From: Cutaneotrichosporon cavernicola
Taxonomy: Eukaryota; Basidiomycota; Tremellomycetes; Trichosporonales; Trichosporonaceae
Assembly: GCF_030864355.1 (NCBI RefSeq)
Contig: NC_083394.1
Coordinates: 1,364,001-1,428,000, forward strand
DNA length: 64,000 nt
Direction of reading: 5' to 3'
The notes below the pieces were generated by a model. It searched no databases. It was not told where the DNA came from and saw only the letters and a list, made by a program, of their open reading frames with translations. Numbering within the stretch: position 1 is the first letter of the stretch; each line of letters opens with the position of its first letter. A program made the position numbers and the translations under genes. Positions 33,113-45,164 of the stretch are shown one piece after another.

Positions 33113-35192
33113 ATGGTCAAGAACGAGACAGAACGACAGCGTGGCGACGACCAGGTGGTGCTCCATGCCCACGACGCCCACGACGGCGATACCGAGTCTA
33201 TCATGGCTGTGGATAAGGACTCGCCTGGTGTGCGCCGCATCGAGGCCATCGTGTCGACATGGACCACCAAGGACCGCGTCTACTTCCTCTCTGCCCTCGT
33301 GGTCATGACCTATGCCCGCTCGTGAGTCATCCTCAGTGGAAGAGGCACTGACCCAAGTCTCGCGGCGAGCCTCATGGGCACGTACCAGAGCCACGCGCTC
33401 AACGATATGGGTGAAGCGGGACGCGCAGGAATGGTCCGTACTGTCCGCCAGGTCCTCACAGCCACCACCCTTCCAATCACCGCCAAGCTCTCCGACTACG
33501 TCGGGCGTACCTTCATTCTCACAATGACTGCCATCTGCTGGATCATTGGCCCTGCTATTGTCGCCAGCTCGAACGATCTCGGCACTTACCTCCCTGGTTT
33601 CCTCATCTACACTCTCGGCCACGTGTGTGGAAACAGTGAGTTGATTCCACTTGCATTGCCCTTCTAAACCCCAGTTCTCAGCTACGCCCTTGCGGTTGAC
33701 ACCACGACGCTGCGCAACCGTCTCTTCATGCAGTTTGTCTAGTGAGTAGCTTTTGCTTTTGTTTTTCCTTTTCAAGCGCTGACATCTAGCATCTTCCCCT
33801 CAGTTATCAATGTCTGGTCTTCGGGCGTCATTGCTGCAAAGTTTGTCAACGGCGTCGGATGGCGCTGGGGCGCCGGCATGTGGTCGATCGCCGCCCCAAT
33901 TTGCACCCTCGGTGTGATGGCCGTCTTCGCATGGGGGTCATTCCGCGCCCGCCGCCTCGGCCTCATGCGTGGAATCCCCTCTGCTTGGGGCCTCTTCACC
34001 AGTGCCAAACGTTGGAAGCACCTCTTCTGGGTCATGGACATCCCCGGCCTCTTTTTCCTCGCAGCTTCCCTTGCCCTCATCCTTCTTCCTCTTTCTCTCG
34101 GCGGCGGTGTTGCTGCCAAGTGGCGGTCTGCCCAGTGCATCGTTCCGCTCGTCGTCGGCGTCCTCTGTCTTCCCATGTTTGCTCTCTGGGAACTCAAATG
34201 GGCCCGCCACCCCATCTTCCCCTTCAAGCACATGAAGGACCGCCACGTCATGATCATTCTCATTCTCTCGCTTGTCAAGGCGATTGCTGGAGGCACCCGC
34301 GACTCGTACCTCTACTTCACCCTCATCGTGTCATTCAACCAGTGAGTCCAAACTGCCTATATCAGACACCAAGCTGACGCCGCGCAGGGGTGTCGAGGGT
34401 GCCACTCGCATTAACACGCTTGAGGGTTTCGCCGGCTCTCTGACCCTCATTTTCGTTGCCTTTATCGTCCGCAAGTACAGGGTCGTCAAGCCCCTCATCA
34501 TCGCCGGTACCGTCCTCCAGACCGTGGCGCAGGGCATGCTCATCCACTTCCGTGGTGGCTATGGCAAGAGCCAGCTCGTTGGTCTCATTGCCGGTGAGAT
34601 TTTGGAGGGTATCGGAAACGGTCTTTCGTCACACCCCTCCCTGGTTGCCATGCAGGCCAAGCTTGGCCATGAGCACGCTCTCCTCGTCACGTCCTGCTGG
34701 TCCGTTGGGTACGTACATTGCGTCTTGGCATCGCTAATCCCTAGCTCACAGGCTGGTGGTGGTATCGCGGCAGCCATTTCAGGTGCCATCTGGACGCAGC
34801 TCATGCCTGGCAAGCTCCTGGCTGGCCTCCAGGCTGCGGGGGTCCCCAACGCCGCCAAGGTCGCACAGTCGGTCTTCAAGAGTCCCCTCACTTTCGTCAA
34901 GGAGAACCCTCCCTACTCTATTGGGCGTGAGGCCATTGTCCCCGCCTACCGTGATGTCCAGAAGATTCTCTGCATCATCGGCGTCGTGCTTATGGGCATC
35001 ATGCTCCCTCTGACTTTCCTCATCGACAATGTCTCGCTCGACGACCGCAACACTCTGGCCAAGGAAAGCGAGTCGGACTCCTCCGACGAGCCCGAGCCCC
35101 GCAACCTCAACTCTGAGGGCGTCGACCACCGCCGCGAGCTCAACACTTTCCCTGAAGATGAGAAGCCCGGCGTTTCCGACTCAAAGGCTTAG
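33113..35192 (+). CDS. MFS siderophore-iron transporter (SIT/ARN type)
   Basis: Exons 33113-33321, 33358-33635, 33675-33741, 33790-34341, 34388-34708 and 34745-35192 give 624 residues with about 14 transmembrane segments. The acidic N-terminus leads into GVRRIEAIVSTWTTKDRV, the usual start of fungal siderophore carriers. Further family features are ITAKLSDYVGRT, a GTYLPGFLIYTLGH-like helix, the long loop before IFPFKHMKDRHVMI, and NPPYSIGREAIVPAYRDVQKIL near the end. It should import ferric siderophores by proton symport at the plasma membrane. It lacks a neighbouring siderophore synthetase, so uptake of foreign siderophores is possible. All five introns are short (33-48 nt). Confidence 0.9.
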
Positions 35193-36663
35193 ATTTCGTC
35201 CTGGAAAAAGGAAAGCGGGCTTCCGGGATGTAGCCAGTTATAATATGCGTTCGGGGCCGGTTAATGGTGATAGAGTGGTACAAAAGTAGTGAGACCAGAC
35301 GATCACAGATGAATCTCCATGCGATTGCGATAAGCTGCGTACGAGGGTGTACCAAGATACCCACACGACGAAGAACTTGTCTCCCGATTGTCGCGCTCCG
35401 CCTCGCCGACTGCGTAATGCCCTTGGGTCACATGTGCCTCAGCAAACGTGCCTCGACTGTTTCACCTTGCTCTCTCGAACCTCACAACCATCTCAGGTTA
35501 CTTCGCTTGGAGCATGAATGGCTTCAAGCACCTGCGCTTCAAGGCCGGTGTCGGGGCCCAGGCGACGACCGCAAGCAGTCCCGGCGAGACAACCCAGATC
35601 GCCCTCATACAGCTATACGAGGCGGCCCCCAAGAACGCGTTGATAAAAGTCGTCATCGTCGTCTTATCACAGGCACAGGGAGAGGGACTGTGGAGTGCAG
35701 TATGGAGCCTGTGTGATGGATCCGTTGGTCAACGGCCTCGGCCGAACTGGACCACCCTCCTTCAGATAGCTGCTGATGGCGCCATCTGTTCCTCATGTCA
35801 TCTCCAGAGCGCGTGCCAGCTGTGGAGCCCGTCCCGGTCTGTTATCCGACGTATTTGTCCGCAACACGCTTCCACTCAAGTATTAAAGGACGGAGACCTC
35901 CAACGCTGCCTTGTCCTCACGTTCGTTCCATCTCACGAGTCACTGGTCTGCACCTGTTCCTGTTTCCCAGCATCTTCTCCGTCGTCATATCGGTGTCAAC
36001 TTCTATTCATCTCAACGTCACCCTGCGTACGTCGCGGCGGCCGACATATGACATATGACTGGCCGCGAGCTGTGAAACGACAACGACCAAGAGCCGAAAT
36101 GAGGGGCCACCTCGGCTCCATCACCACAGCCACGCCGCGGCGCCAACTCGGCAGGTGCCCCAATCGGGGTCAGTGCTCCACACGCCTCGCTTAGATCCCC
36201 TCCTTGCCAGCAAGTTCATCCCCCCGCCCAACTTGCGTGAAACTGGTGCAGTGCTGTTGCCAAAACCCGCCTGGCAATCTAGATGTGAATGCCTGATTCG
36301 GGACTTGGGCGAGTTTCCCGGCGTTAGAGGGATTTAAAGTTGATCGGCCACTTTAGGCCCCTCCTCCTCGTGGCACAATGCTCACCACATCACTTCATTC
36401 CGTGTCTCAAGCTAGGATCCACTCGCCTGGCCCGCCTCGACCCGCGGCATGGCAACGGATATGGCGCCGCCATCGCCTACAACCCTCCACCGACTTTTAT
36501 CCCCCTGCCTGAGGATGACTCGGGCAGGGCGGGGCGGTAATTACTGTTTGGGCTCGGCACCAGTGGCATGCAATAATATCAGGCACCCCAACAAGTTGGC
36601 GAGATACATATCCAGCGAACGTTAGTGTGGCCCCACCCATCACCCAACGCTTCACCACTCGCC
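35193..36663. other. Intergenic region, no gene recognised
   Basis: A 1.47-kb stretch before the SCOT gene. A plus-strand open frame runs 35448-36194, but it lacks any family motif and has an irregular residue pattern, so it is not called. A GACATATGACATATGACTGG duplication lies at about 36044-36062. Confidence 0.5.
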
Positions 36664-38252
36664 ATGCTGTTCGCTGCTGCTCGTCTTATGAGGACGCCAC
36701 ATGCGCCGCTTGTGCGCGGTTTCGCGACGTCACGGCCGGTCCTCTTCAAGTCCAAGTTCTGGCCCAGTGTCGATGAGGCCGTCAAGGTCATCAAGAACGA
36801 CGACGTTATTCTCGTCGGTGGTTTCGGTCTCTGCGGGTGGGTAAATTGCAAAGCGTCACTGACAGCAGAACACCCCAGACGATCATCAACGCGATCGCGC
36901 GCCGTGGCGCTGACCAAGTATCTGGCCTCACTCTGGTGTCGAACAACGCCGGCGTCGAGGAGAAGGGCCTCGGCGCGATTGTCAAGATGGGACAAGTCAA
37001 GAAATGCATTGTGTCGCACATCGGTGCAACCAAGCTCATCGAGAACAAGTACCTTGCCGGGGAGATTGAGGTCGAACTCACGCCTCAAGGCACGATTGCC
37101 GAGCGTGTGCGTGCGGCTGGAGCGGGTATCCCTGCGTTCTTCACTCCAACGGGCGTCGAGACATCGATCGAAAAGGCAACGGTGCCGTACCGCAACGCGT
37201 CCAAGTGCGGGACCATTCCTGCGCTGTACCCCACGCCGCGCAAGACGATGGAGTTCAACGGGAGGAAGTTCGTCATGGAGGAGGCACTGCCCGGCGACGT
37301 TGCCATCATCCACGCCTGGAAGGTCGATGAGGCTGGCAACACCATCTTCCGGTACACCGCGACCAACTTTAGCCCTACAATGGCCAAGGCTGCCAAGTGC
37401 ACGATTGTCGAAGCTGAGGAGATTGTGCCGACCGGTTCGCTTGACCCTAAGCAGGTCCACCTGCCAGGCATCTACGTCGACCGTATCGTCCAGGCGACCG
37501 AGATGAAGGATATCGAGACCCTCACTCTTATGCCCTCGCCTGGCGACGACTACGTCCATCCGCTCGGCAACGGACCGCTGCTCGCCCAGCGCGAGATGAT
37601 TGTCAAGCGCGCAGCTCAGGAGCTCAAGGACGGCTACTACGTCAACTTGGGTATTGGGATGCCGACCCTCCTCCCCGCCCACATGCCCGAGGGACAGGCT
37701 GTGTGGTTGCAGTCGGAGAACGGTCTTCTCGGTATCGGTCCCCCTCCCACCCGCGAGCAGGTTGACCCTGACCTGATCAACGCCGGCAAGGAGACGATCA
37801 CAATGGCCAACGGCGCGTCGACGTTCTCGTCCGACGAGAGCTTTGCCATGATCCGCGGCGGACACATTGACGTGGCTGTCCTCGGCGCGATGGAGGTGTC
37901 GTCCAAGGGCGATCTGGCCAACTGGATCGTTCCCGGCTCGCTCGTCAAGGGCATGGGCGGTGCGATGGACCTCGTTTCGTCTCCCGACAACACCAAGATC
38001 ATCATTGTCACGGACCACTGCACCAAGAAGGGCGAGCCCAAGATCAAGGCCGAGTGCGACCTGCCACTCACAGGTGCGCGCTGCGTGTCCATGATCATCA
38101 CCGAGCTCGCCGTGTTCGACATCGACCGCAAGGCCGGCCGCATGACACTTCTCGAGCTCATGCCCGGCGCGACACTCGAGATGGTCCAGGCCAAGACTGC
38201 CGCTCCCTTCGACGTCTCGCCTAACCTCAAGACCGCAAACATCCCGGCGTAA
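36664..38252 (+). CDS. Succinyl-CoA:3-ketoacid CoA-transferase, mitochondrial
   Basis: Exons 36664-36836 and 36869-38252 give 518 residues. An Arg-rich presequence (MLFAAARLMRTPHAPLVRGF) targets mitochondria. The alpha part has DDVILVGGFGLCG then TPQTIINAIARRG and SNNAGVEEKGLG. The beta part has GYYVNLGIGMPTLLP and SENGLLGIGP, in which Glu341 is the residue that forms the enzyme-CoA thioester. The end matches the family (GATLEMVQAKTAAPFDVSPNLK). The enzyme moves CoA from succinyl-CoA to acetoacetate, or acts on related acids such as acetate or propionate in fungi. The intron is 32 nt and ends ACTGACAGCAG. The second of the two acceptors restores the expected Gly-Thr/Ile-Pro. Confidence 0.95.
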
Positions 38253-39073
38253 CCCCACCATTTACATTCCACAACACGGATACCCCCATGGAATACCCCG
38301 GCGCTGCGCATCGACCTCGGCCAATCGCGGTCAAGCACGGCCTAGCCTGCCGAGCAACTGTACTTCTAGAAAAAGAAACATGTACTAGAGACGTAGACTT
38401 AGAATTGATATGATATGACATTAAGGTCTTGTACAATGCACCCGCTTGTCGTCTGATCGCGTCGAAGCGGTGAAGCGGAGCTGTGGCGTATCGCCAGATC
38501 ACGCGACGCGCTGTCCCAGTCAGTGGATGTTTATGCTAATGTTATCAGGGCTGTTACGGTTTAGGATAGCGATCGTTCACTGGGCCGGACGTGGAAGGGA
38601 TCTTCTTTGGCGCCACTCGGCCGTCTGCTGCCGTACACCTCCGCCTCCCCTTCTTGGCCAGCGCCCCCTCTGCGGCCATCGTTTTTGCCCTTACCTCCTT
38701 TCCCCAACCTCCTTTCCCCAACCTCCTTTCCCCAATGCCCGTGGTGCTCCGCTCCACAGACAGCTCAAGCGACGTTAGATCTCTTCCGCTCTTCCCCTCG
38801 GGTTTTTGACGGGTACAAACAGCCACCGAAAACCGGCTGCCGTCTAAACTGCCCACCAAATGGCTGAGGCTATCTCCCGTTTATCGCTTACCGCTTAACT
38901 GATATCAACAGGCACGATCTTCTACCCCTACCCCTACGCCCACCCCAATCTGATGTCAACGCCACTCTTGCCACCGCTCGAGTCACACTTTGGCAGTCTG
39001 AGTCATGTATATTAAAATAACGGAGACATGGCTCAAGGCACTCCCCACACCACACTCCACACTCACACTGACC
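38253..39073. other. Intergenic region
   Basis: An 821-bp region between SCOT and the next MFS gene. It includes three 14-bp repeats at 38694-38735 and AT-rich ATGTATATTAAAATAA about 65 bp before the MFS start codon. No gene was recognised. Confidence 0.55.
38694..38735. repeat. Three 14-bp tandem repeats (CCTCCTTTCCCCAA)
   Basis: Three exact copies of CCTCCTTTCCCCAA in a row, pyrimidine-rich on the plus strand, about 340 bp upstream of the MFS transporter start. Confidence 0.9.
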
Positions 39074-40724
39074 ATGTCGGATTCAAACAACCTACCCATC
39101 CCAGGCTCGCTCCTGCTTGTCGACGAGAACGCGACGGGTGCGCGGCATGGAGATATCATCCTCAGTCCAAGGCCAAGCCGTGACTTCAATGACCCCCTCA
39201 ACTGGAGCAAGTGGCGCAAACAACTCGCATTCGCTATGCTCATGACTTGTGAGTTGACTGTAGATATCCGTTGACAGCAGATACTGTCCTTTCCGGATTC
39301 GCGGCGTGCTCGGTGTACTCTGTGCTCGTTCCGCTGGGCGAGACCAAGAACATCAGTTTGGGCGCCCTTAATGCCGGCACCGGCTACAGTGAGAGTGGCG
39401 CTGGGGCGCACTGACCGCAGTGTTCCTCCTTCTCGGCTGGGGTGGTCTCATCACTCAGCCCCTGGCTCTCACTTTCGGCAAGCGCCCTCTGTTCATCTTC
39501 AGCACAATGGGTCACCTCGGAACTATTATTTGGCAGGTATACATTACGTCCGAGGGAACATGGCATGCGAACAAGGTCTTGCAGGGCCTGTTTACGGCGC
39601 CGATCGAGATGCTTATCGAGGTGTCGATTGCCGACTTGTTCTTTGCGCATGAGCGCGGCTTCTATATGGGCCTCTACGCAACTGCACTGTACGGCGGCAA
39701 CTTCCTCGCTCCCGTTTGGGCCGGTTTTGCAAACGACACCCTTGGATGGGAGTGGGTCTTCTGGCTCAGCGCAATGATGCTGGGCATCCTCATTGTCGTC
39801 CTCTTCTTCTTCATGGAAGAGACCAACTACAACCGCGGTACGACCGAGCTCGGCGAGAAGCACGGCGGTGCCAATACCCCTGACCTCGAGGCACCCGACG
39901 ATGACAAGGAACTCACCACCGTCACCATTGAGGACACCCGCCCGCCTCTTGAGGGCACAGAGTACAGCTACTTGTACAAGATTGCTCTCTACCGCCAACG
40001 CTACACGACCTGGTCGACGCTCTGGGCACAGGTCTACCGACCCATCATCTTTTTCCGGTATCCGGTCGTGCTCTGGTCGGGTCTCCTGTACGGCTGCTCG
40101 CTCGTGTGGTACAACGTGCTTAACGCGACCGCGTCCATGATCCTCACTAACAACTACGGTTTCTCGGCTTCCATGGTCGGCCTGTTTTACCTCGGCCCCA
40201 CGATCGGCGCGTGTCTCAGCTCTGCTCATTCGGGCTGGGCAGCCGACAAGTGGCTCCTCTATTACACGCGCAAGCGCGGTGGTGTGCGTGAGCCCGAGGA
40301 CCGTCTGTGGCTGCTCGCTCTCAACGCCATCCTCCTTCCCGCCGGTCTCATCCTCTGGGGTGTTGGTGCTGCCAACCACATTCACTGGTTTGGCCTGGTT
40401 ATTGGCGGAGGATTGGTCGCTTTCACATCGGCGTCTGGCGGTGCCTTCGCCCTCAACTACGTCATGGACTCGTACAAGGATCTAGGCGGCGAAGTTGTCC
40501 TGACCACCATTCTTATCCGCAACTCGCTGTCGTTCGCCATCGGCTACGGCATCACGCCATGGCTCAACATGGGTCTCCAGAACACGTTCATCACCGCCGC
40601 CATGGTTGGTATGGCGCTGTACAGCTCGTTCGTCATCATGACTACATGGGGCAAGAAGTTCCGCAAGGGCAGTCGCAAGTCGTACTGGGCCTACGTCGAG
40701 TCGAGCGTCATGCCGTCCCACTAG
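39074..40724 (+). CDS. MFS transporter, DHA1-like
   Basis: Exons 39074-39248, 39281-39388 and 39421-40724 give 528 residues. The cytosolic N-terminus ends in DFNDPLNWSKWRKQ, the DPLNW element that precedes helix 1 in fungal DHA1 drug:proton antiporters and related carriers. About 12 helices follow, with a long charged central loop (residues about 245-320) between helices 6 and 7. The second half has YNVLNATASMILTNNYGFS and SGGAFALNYVMDSY. A multidrug or small-metabolite exporter is most likely; the substrate is not evident. Introns of 32 nt each lie near the 5' end, the first ending TTGACAGCAG. Confidence 0.85.
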
Positions 40725-41692
40725 GATTTTGGATGGGAGAATAGGGTATACCGGGTTGGTTGGGCTGTGAGTTGTCTGATAGTTGTGTAAGCGGTGTAAG
40801 CGTGCAGTTGTCAATAGGGAAGTTTACGAAATGGATGGTTTGTTTTCTGCGTAGAGTAATGAAGTGGAAGACATTCTCAATCGCGGGTGGTTGACGGCGG
40901 CAAGTTTGTCGTCCCTGGCTGGGTTGGCCCCATTCCTGTAGATAAAGCAGACTTGCATAATCTGAGGGTTGTATAGGTAGTATCGGGGAGAACCTTTCAT
41001 GTTCAATGAAAACACCAGCCTGCAACTTGAGCTGTCGCGACAGCACGACCTCGGTGCGGTTGGCATCGAGTCCGATAATCTGGACGTTTGTAACGTTTGT
41101 GCATTTCACCCTCGGCACGTATCTGACGAGTGGTTGTGTCCAAAGCTCTCAAGATTACGGCAATCAAACCCCTCCCTTTGCTGACGACCTCGGCGTTTAC
41201 CCCACACCCGACACCATCTGCACTGCCAAACATGTCTTGACCGTCATCACACCCCATCTCCCACGGGGTCCCCAACACCAAGTGCGTGTCGCTCCATGCA
41301 TGCATGCACCATCAGCAGACCAGACCCCACGACGCACGGATACTTCAGTGGGGCTCCCCGGTCATGCTTCCGTGAGGCATCGGTAAATTCCCGTCTTTCT
41401 ACCGATTAAACGATAAACGATAAGCGACACGCGACTCTAAACGCCAACCGCGTGCCTGGACCTTTAGCGGTTCGCGAGCTGTCGGCAGTGGCAGTGATCC
41501 TGAACTTGTCATCCGACATCCCGGCACGATATCCGAGAGTGTGGGGTAACGGGGTAAGATGCTCACTGTGCCCACCTGAGGTTAGCCAGCTGCGGGTGGG
41601 CGGGGATGAGGCAGTTGCAGTTGATAAAGGCCTACAGATGTACGCATCATCAGACTCCCCAACACAATACACAACACACAACACACAACACA
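40725..41692. other. Intergenic region, amidase promoter
   Basis: A 968-bp region. Two GATAA motifs lie at 41412-41424, and ACACAAC repeats run directly into the amidase start codon (about 41660-41692). No other gene was recognised. Confidence 0.55.
41412..41424 (+). promoter_or_regulatory. Paired GATAA motifs upstream of the amidase
   Basis: GATAA at 41412-41416 and GATAAG at 41419-41424, about 270 bp before the amidase ATG. Fungal GATA factors of the AreA/Gat1 kind bind such pairs and activate amidase genes under nitrogen limitation. Binding here is inferred only. Confidence 0.4.
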
Positions 41693-43386
41693 ATGTCGCC
41701 AGCCGCCACCAAGCCCCCCGCATCAGAGTTGATGGCTGCCGCGCGCCGCGCGCGCGACGAGACCATCCCCGCGCCATACCGTCTCCCAAAGAACTTTGAG
41801 TTGCCGAAGAACGCAACCCTCATCCTTGAGAGTAGCGGTCTCCTCTCCCCCGACGAGAAGGACATTATCAACCTCGATGCAACGGGCCTCGCCGCCGCCA
41901 TCAAGGACGGTACCTACACTTCGGTCCAGGCGACCACGGCTTATCTCAAGGCCGCATCGCTTGCTCAGCAAGGAACCAACTGCCTCGTTGAGATGTTTGC
42001 CGACGAGGCGCTGGAGCGCGCGGCTGTCCTCGATGCCGCTCAGGCAGCTGGCCAACCTCTGGGAATCCTCCACGGTGTTCCTGTTTCGATCAAGGACCAT
42101 ATCGATGTAGAGGGACACGATAGCCCGTCGGGCTTCCTCGGTCTCGTGGGCAAGATGATGGCTGCGTCCGACGCACACATGGTGTCTATCCTCCGTGACG
42201 CCGGCGCCGTCTTCTACTGCAGTATGTCCTCATGTCAGGAATCGCTGACTCTCAGAGACGACCAATCCCCAGAGCCTGATGCACCTCGAGACAGAAGGAT
42301 ACTTGGGTATCACAGCTAGCCCTTACAACACCGACCTGACTGCTGGCGGCTCGAGCGGAGGCGAGGGGGCTCTCATTGGCATGAAGGGCTCGCCATTCGG
42401 AATCGGTACTGATATTGGTGGATCTGTCCGTTCGGTATGTTCCCCACCGATCAAGCTGACATAAGCCTGCGGCCGCATGTGGCATCTACTCGTTCAAGCC
42501 TTCGGTTGGGCGTCTCCCATACGGAGGATGCAATGTCCCAATTGGTCCTGCTGGTTGTGAGGCCATTTTGGGCTCGCATGGACCAATGGGCCGCAGTGCA
42601 CGCGATATGGAGACGTACATGCGCCTTGTTTCGGCCAGCGAGCCATGGCGCGTCGACCCGACGCTGCACGTCAAGCCCTGGCGCGTGGTCAAGGCTAAGC
42701 CTGGACGTAAGCTTCGTGTCGGCGTGCTGCGCGACGATGGGGTTGTGTTGCCTGTTGCGCCGATTCGTCGCGCCCTCGACACTGCCGTTGACAAGCTCAA
42801 GGCCACTGGCGACTTTGAAATTGTAGAGTACACTCCTTTCAAGAGTGCCGAGAACTGGGACATCATCTCCAAGCTGTACTGGCTCGACAACGGCAAGCTC
42901 GTTTACGAGCAGATTGCCGTTACTGACGAGCCAGTCGTCCCCCTTACCGACTGGATTATCCAGCAGGCCGGCGGCGTCGACCGCACAAAGGACGAGACTT
43001 ATGCGCTCGTCGCTAAGCGTGACGCCTTCCGCTCAGAGTTAGCCCAGTACTGGCACGAGCAGGACGTCGACGTCGTCCTCACTCCTGTTGGACCTTCGCC
43101 GGCACCCCAGCACGGCACGGCCAAGTACTGGAACTATACGTCGTACTGGAACCTCGCCAACTACCCTGCGGCAGTATTCCCAACTGGCATGTTCGTCGAC
43201 CCTGCCATCGACCAGGAGGACGCTGGGTACACTCCCCGCAACGACAAGGACAAGTACGTACGCGACACATACGACGCACAAGTGTCTGTTGGCGCTCCCC
43301 TCTGCCTCCAGGTGGTCGGATACCTCGGGTACGAGGAGGAGACACTGGACGCGCTCAAGAAGATTGACGCGGTTGTGAATGCGTAG
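41693..43386 (+). CDS. Amidase, acetamidase (amdS) type
   Basis: Exons 41693-42221, 42256-42434 and 42466-43386 give 542 residues. It is an amidase-signature enzyme: the first catalytic Lys is in GVPVSIKDHIDV, the Gly/Ser-rich signature is AGGSSGGEGALIG, and the nucleophile Ser is in GIGTDIGGSVRSPAA. The latter is completed by splicing a 31-nt intron. The N-terminal helical part (AARRARDETIPAPYRLP) and the KPSVGRLPYGG segment resemble fungal acetamidases. It probably releases ammonia from acetamide or other small amides, or hydrolyses fatty-acid or aryl amides. The paired GATAA sites upstream fit nitrogen control. Confidence 0.9.
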
Positions 43387-44098
43387 GCGCAGAGTATGTC
43401 TTTTTTGGTTGTATCCGTATTCAATGCACAAGTCTGAAGCTGGCAAGGGGTCAGTAGGTCGTGATGTGAGCGATAAAAGGGCAGGAAAGTTAGCTCAAGT
43501 GCTGGTGAGTCGGTATAATGACGAGCGAAGAACGTTGGAACGCCATTGGAGGCACGACGAAACAGCGTTCGAGTCGGTCATCAGGCCCCTATCTCCTCAG
43601 CTTGTCATGAAGTAGTCGCGACGAGTCATGCTGAAAGGCGAGGGTGAGGCTGGGTGACAGAATGGTTGGACAAGAGGGCGTACAGAGGAGATTGGGCACG
43701 AGTGGGGTCAAGCCCATTCGTGGACTGAAACGCACACACTCCTCGCTCCACTCAGCCAACTCACGGCAGTTGCGACTCAATCTCGCGCACATGCCATCAT
43801 GCGAGACCAGTAACGCGCTCTGGCATGTTCAAGAAGTTGGCGTGTCTGTTGGATATTGATATCAGCATGTTGACGCAGCATGTACCCGTCTTCGCGTACG
43901 TGGCTGTGCTAAGACGCGCGACTATGAATAGATACTAGCCAAATAGCGTCGCCGTTGAAGCGAGGGACGTGAAGGCGGCAACTGGTGCAGATTCCTGTAG
44001 ACAGCCAGACCAGCATGGATCAATCGTCAACCTGCTTGCGCCGATTGAATCGTGGAGTGTCCGCGGCAGGTGGTAGGGCAGTCTGTCGCGCGCTGATG
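43387..44098. other. Convergent intergenic region
   Basis: A 712-bp region between the 3' ends of the amidase and endonuclease V genes. No gene, RNA or clear repeat was seen. Confidence 0.5.
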
Positions 44099-44893
44099 TC
44101 ACCTGCGCATTCGCTGGTCATCAAGCAAGCCGCGTCCTTGCGTCACTGTCGTCAACTCCGCCGCACCCGACCTCACCCTCGTCTCCCGCAGAATCTTCCT
44201 CGATACCTGGTCCGCAAACCGTACCGGCTCTGGCAGACGATACTTCCCACACAGCGCGAGCACTACATCACAAGCCTCAGCCCGGCTAACCCCATGTCCA
44301 GGGCTAACGAAAACGGGCTTGATCCCATCTTGCGTCCGGAGGACGTGTCCAACGACCTCACCTCGGTCGACCATCTCGCTCCGGTCGCCCCTCTTATCTC
44401 CTGGCTCCATATATGCGCCAATATAGTGGGACTTGGCACAGCCGACACTCGGGATCCTAGTTAGCACGCCCAGATGGGAGGCGAGGCCACAGCGGGCAGG
44501 GTGTGCGATGCCCTGCCCGTCGCAGAGGAGCATGTCGGGCATCCTCCCGGTAGTAGAGTAGAGCTCGTCAAGGGCGGAGAGAAGGAGAGGAACTTCCCGA
44601 AATGCCAGGAGACCGGGGACGTAGGGGAATGCCTGGGTGCCGAAGAGCGTTGCACTGCCTAGTTCCTCTAGCGTCGATGTGTCTACCAGTACCGCTGCGG
44701 CCACTACGCGATTCGTGCCCACCTCGTAGCTAATGTCTAGGCCAGCTACCGTGCCAGGGAGCGTGTAAGGGGAGTCATCTGATGGAATGTTGACGAGCGC
44801 CGCGAGCTGCGCTTGCTCGGCCTCGGCGGCGGGGATGTCGTGTGTCGCTTCGGCGCGGGCGCGGGCTGCTGCGTAAGGTTCTTTCCGCGGCAT
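44099..44893 (-). CDS. Endonuclease V
   Basis: A single exon of 264 residues from ATG 44893. The family motifs are in order: Asp53 in AGLDISYE, the PYVP wedge at 90-93 (PYIP in bacteria), Glu100 in GLLAFREVP, and Asp125 in LLCDGQGIAHPARCGLASH. Cys/Lys in VGCAKSHYIG follows. These are the metal-binding catalytic residues of Nfi/ENDOV. The enzyme cuts one phosphodiester 3' to deoxyinosine in DNA, and in eukaryotes mainly inosine in RNA. S. pombe and many fungi have it, while S. cerevisiae does not. The frame is open 40 codons further upstream, but that part looks like promoter repeats and the ATG at 44893 fits the family length. Confidence 0.93.
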   Translation of the reverse strand: MPRKEPYAAARARAEATHDIPAAEAEQAQLAALVNIPSDDSPYTLPGTVAGLDISYEVGTNRVVAAAVLVDTSTLEELGSATLFGTQAFPYVPGLLAFREVPLLLSALDELYSTTGRMPDMLLCDGQGIAHPARCGLASHLGVLTRIPSVGCAKSHYIGAYMEPGDKRGDRSEMVDRGEVVGHVLRTQDGIKPVFVSPGHGVSRAEACDVVLALCGKYRLPEPVRFADQVSRKILRETRVRSGAAELTTVTQGRGLLDDQRMRR

Positions 44894-45164
44894 CGTGAGT
44901 TGGAAAGAGTGTAGCCGGAGGTTAGGTATCGGGTGTTGCACGCGTTGCAGCATGTAAGATATCAAGAGTCGAGTGTGAGTGTGTTGCAACATGCAAGATG
45001 TCGAATCCATCATGAGTCTGATGGTGACCCTCTCGAGTCAGTCTATGGGGGGGTGAATTGCCTGGCTGAAACCTCTGCCCCACTCGTTTCAGATCAGATT
45101 CCATCAGGTGATATTTACACATATTGCTAATTGCTAATCGAGATAATGGACGAGCCATACAACT

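Noticed and set aside
35448..36194. Open frame of 248 codons before SCOT
   Set aside because: No motif, Cys/Ser/Arg-rich irregular text and no splice partners. Kept only as a note in the intergenic entry.
36579..38261. Antisense frame of 560 codons across SCOT
   Set aside because: It mirrors the SCOT coding exon almost exactly, has no family motif and arises from GC-rich third positions. Similar long antisense frames lie over uL24m (6073-7212), the MFS gene (39384-40385) and the MCT-like gene (804-1532).
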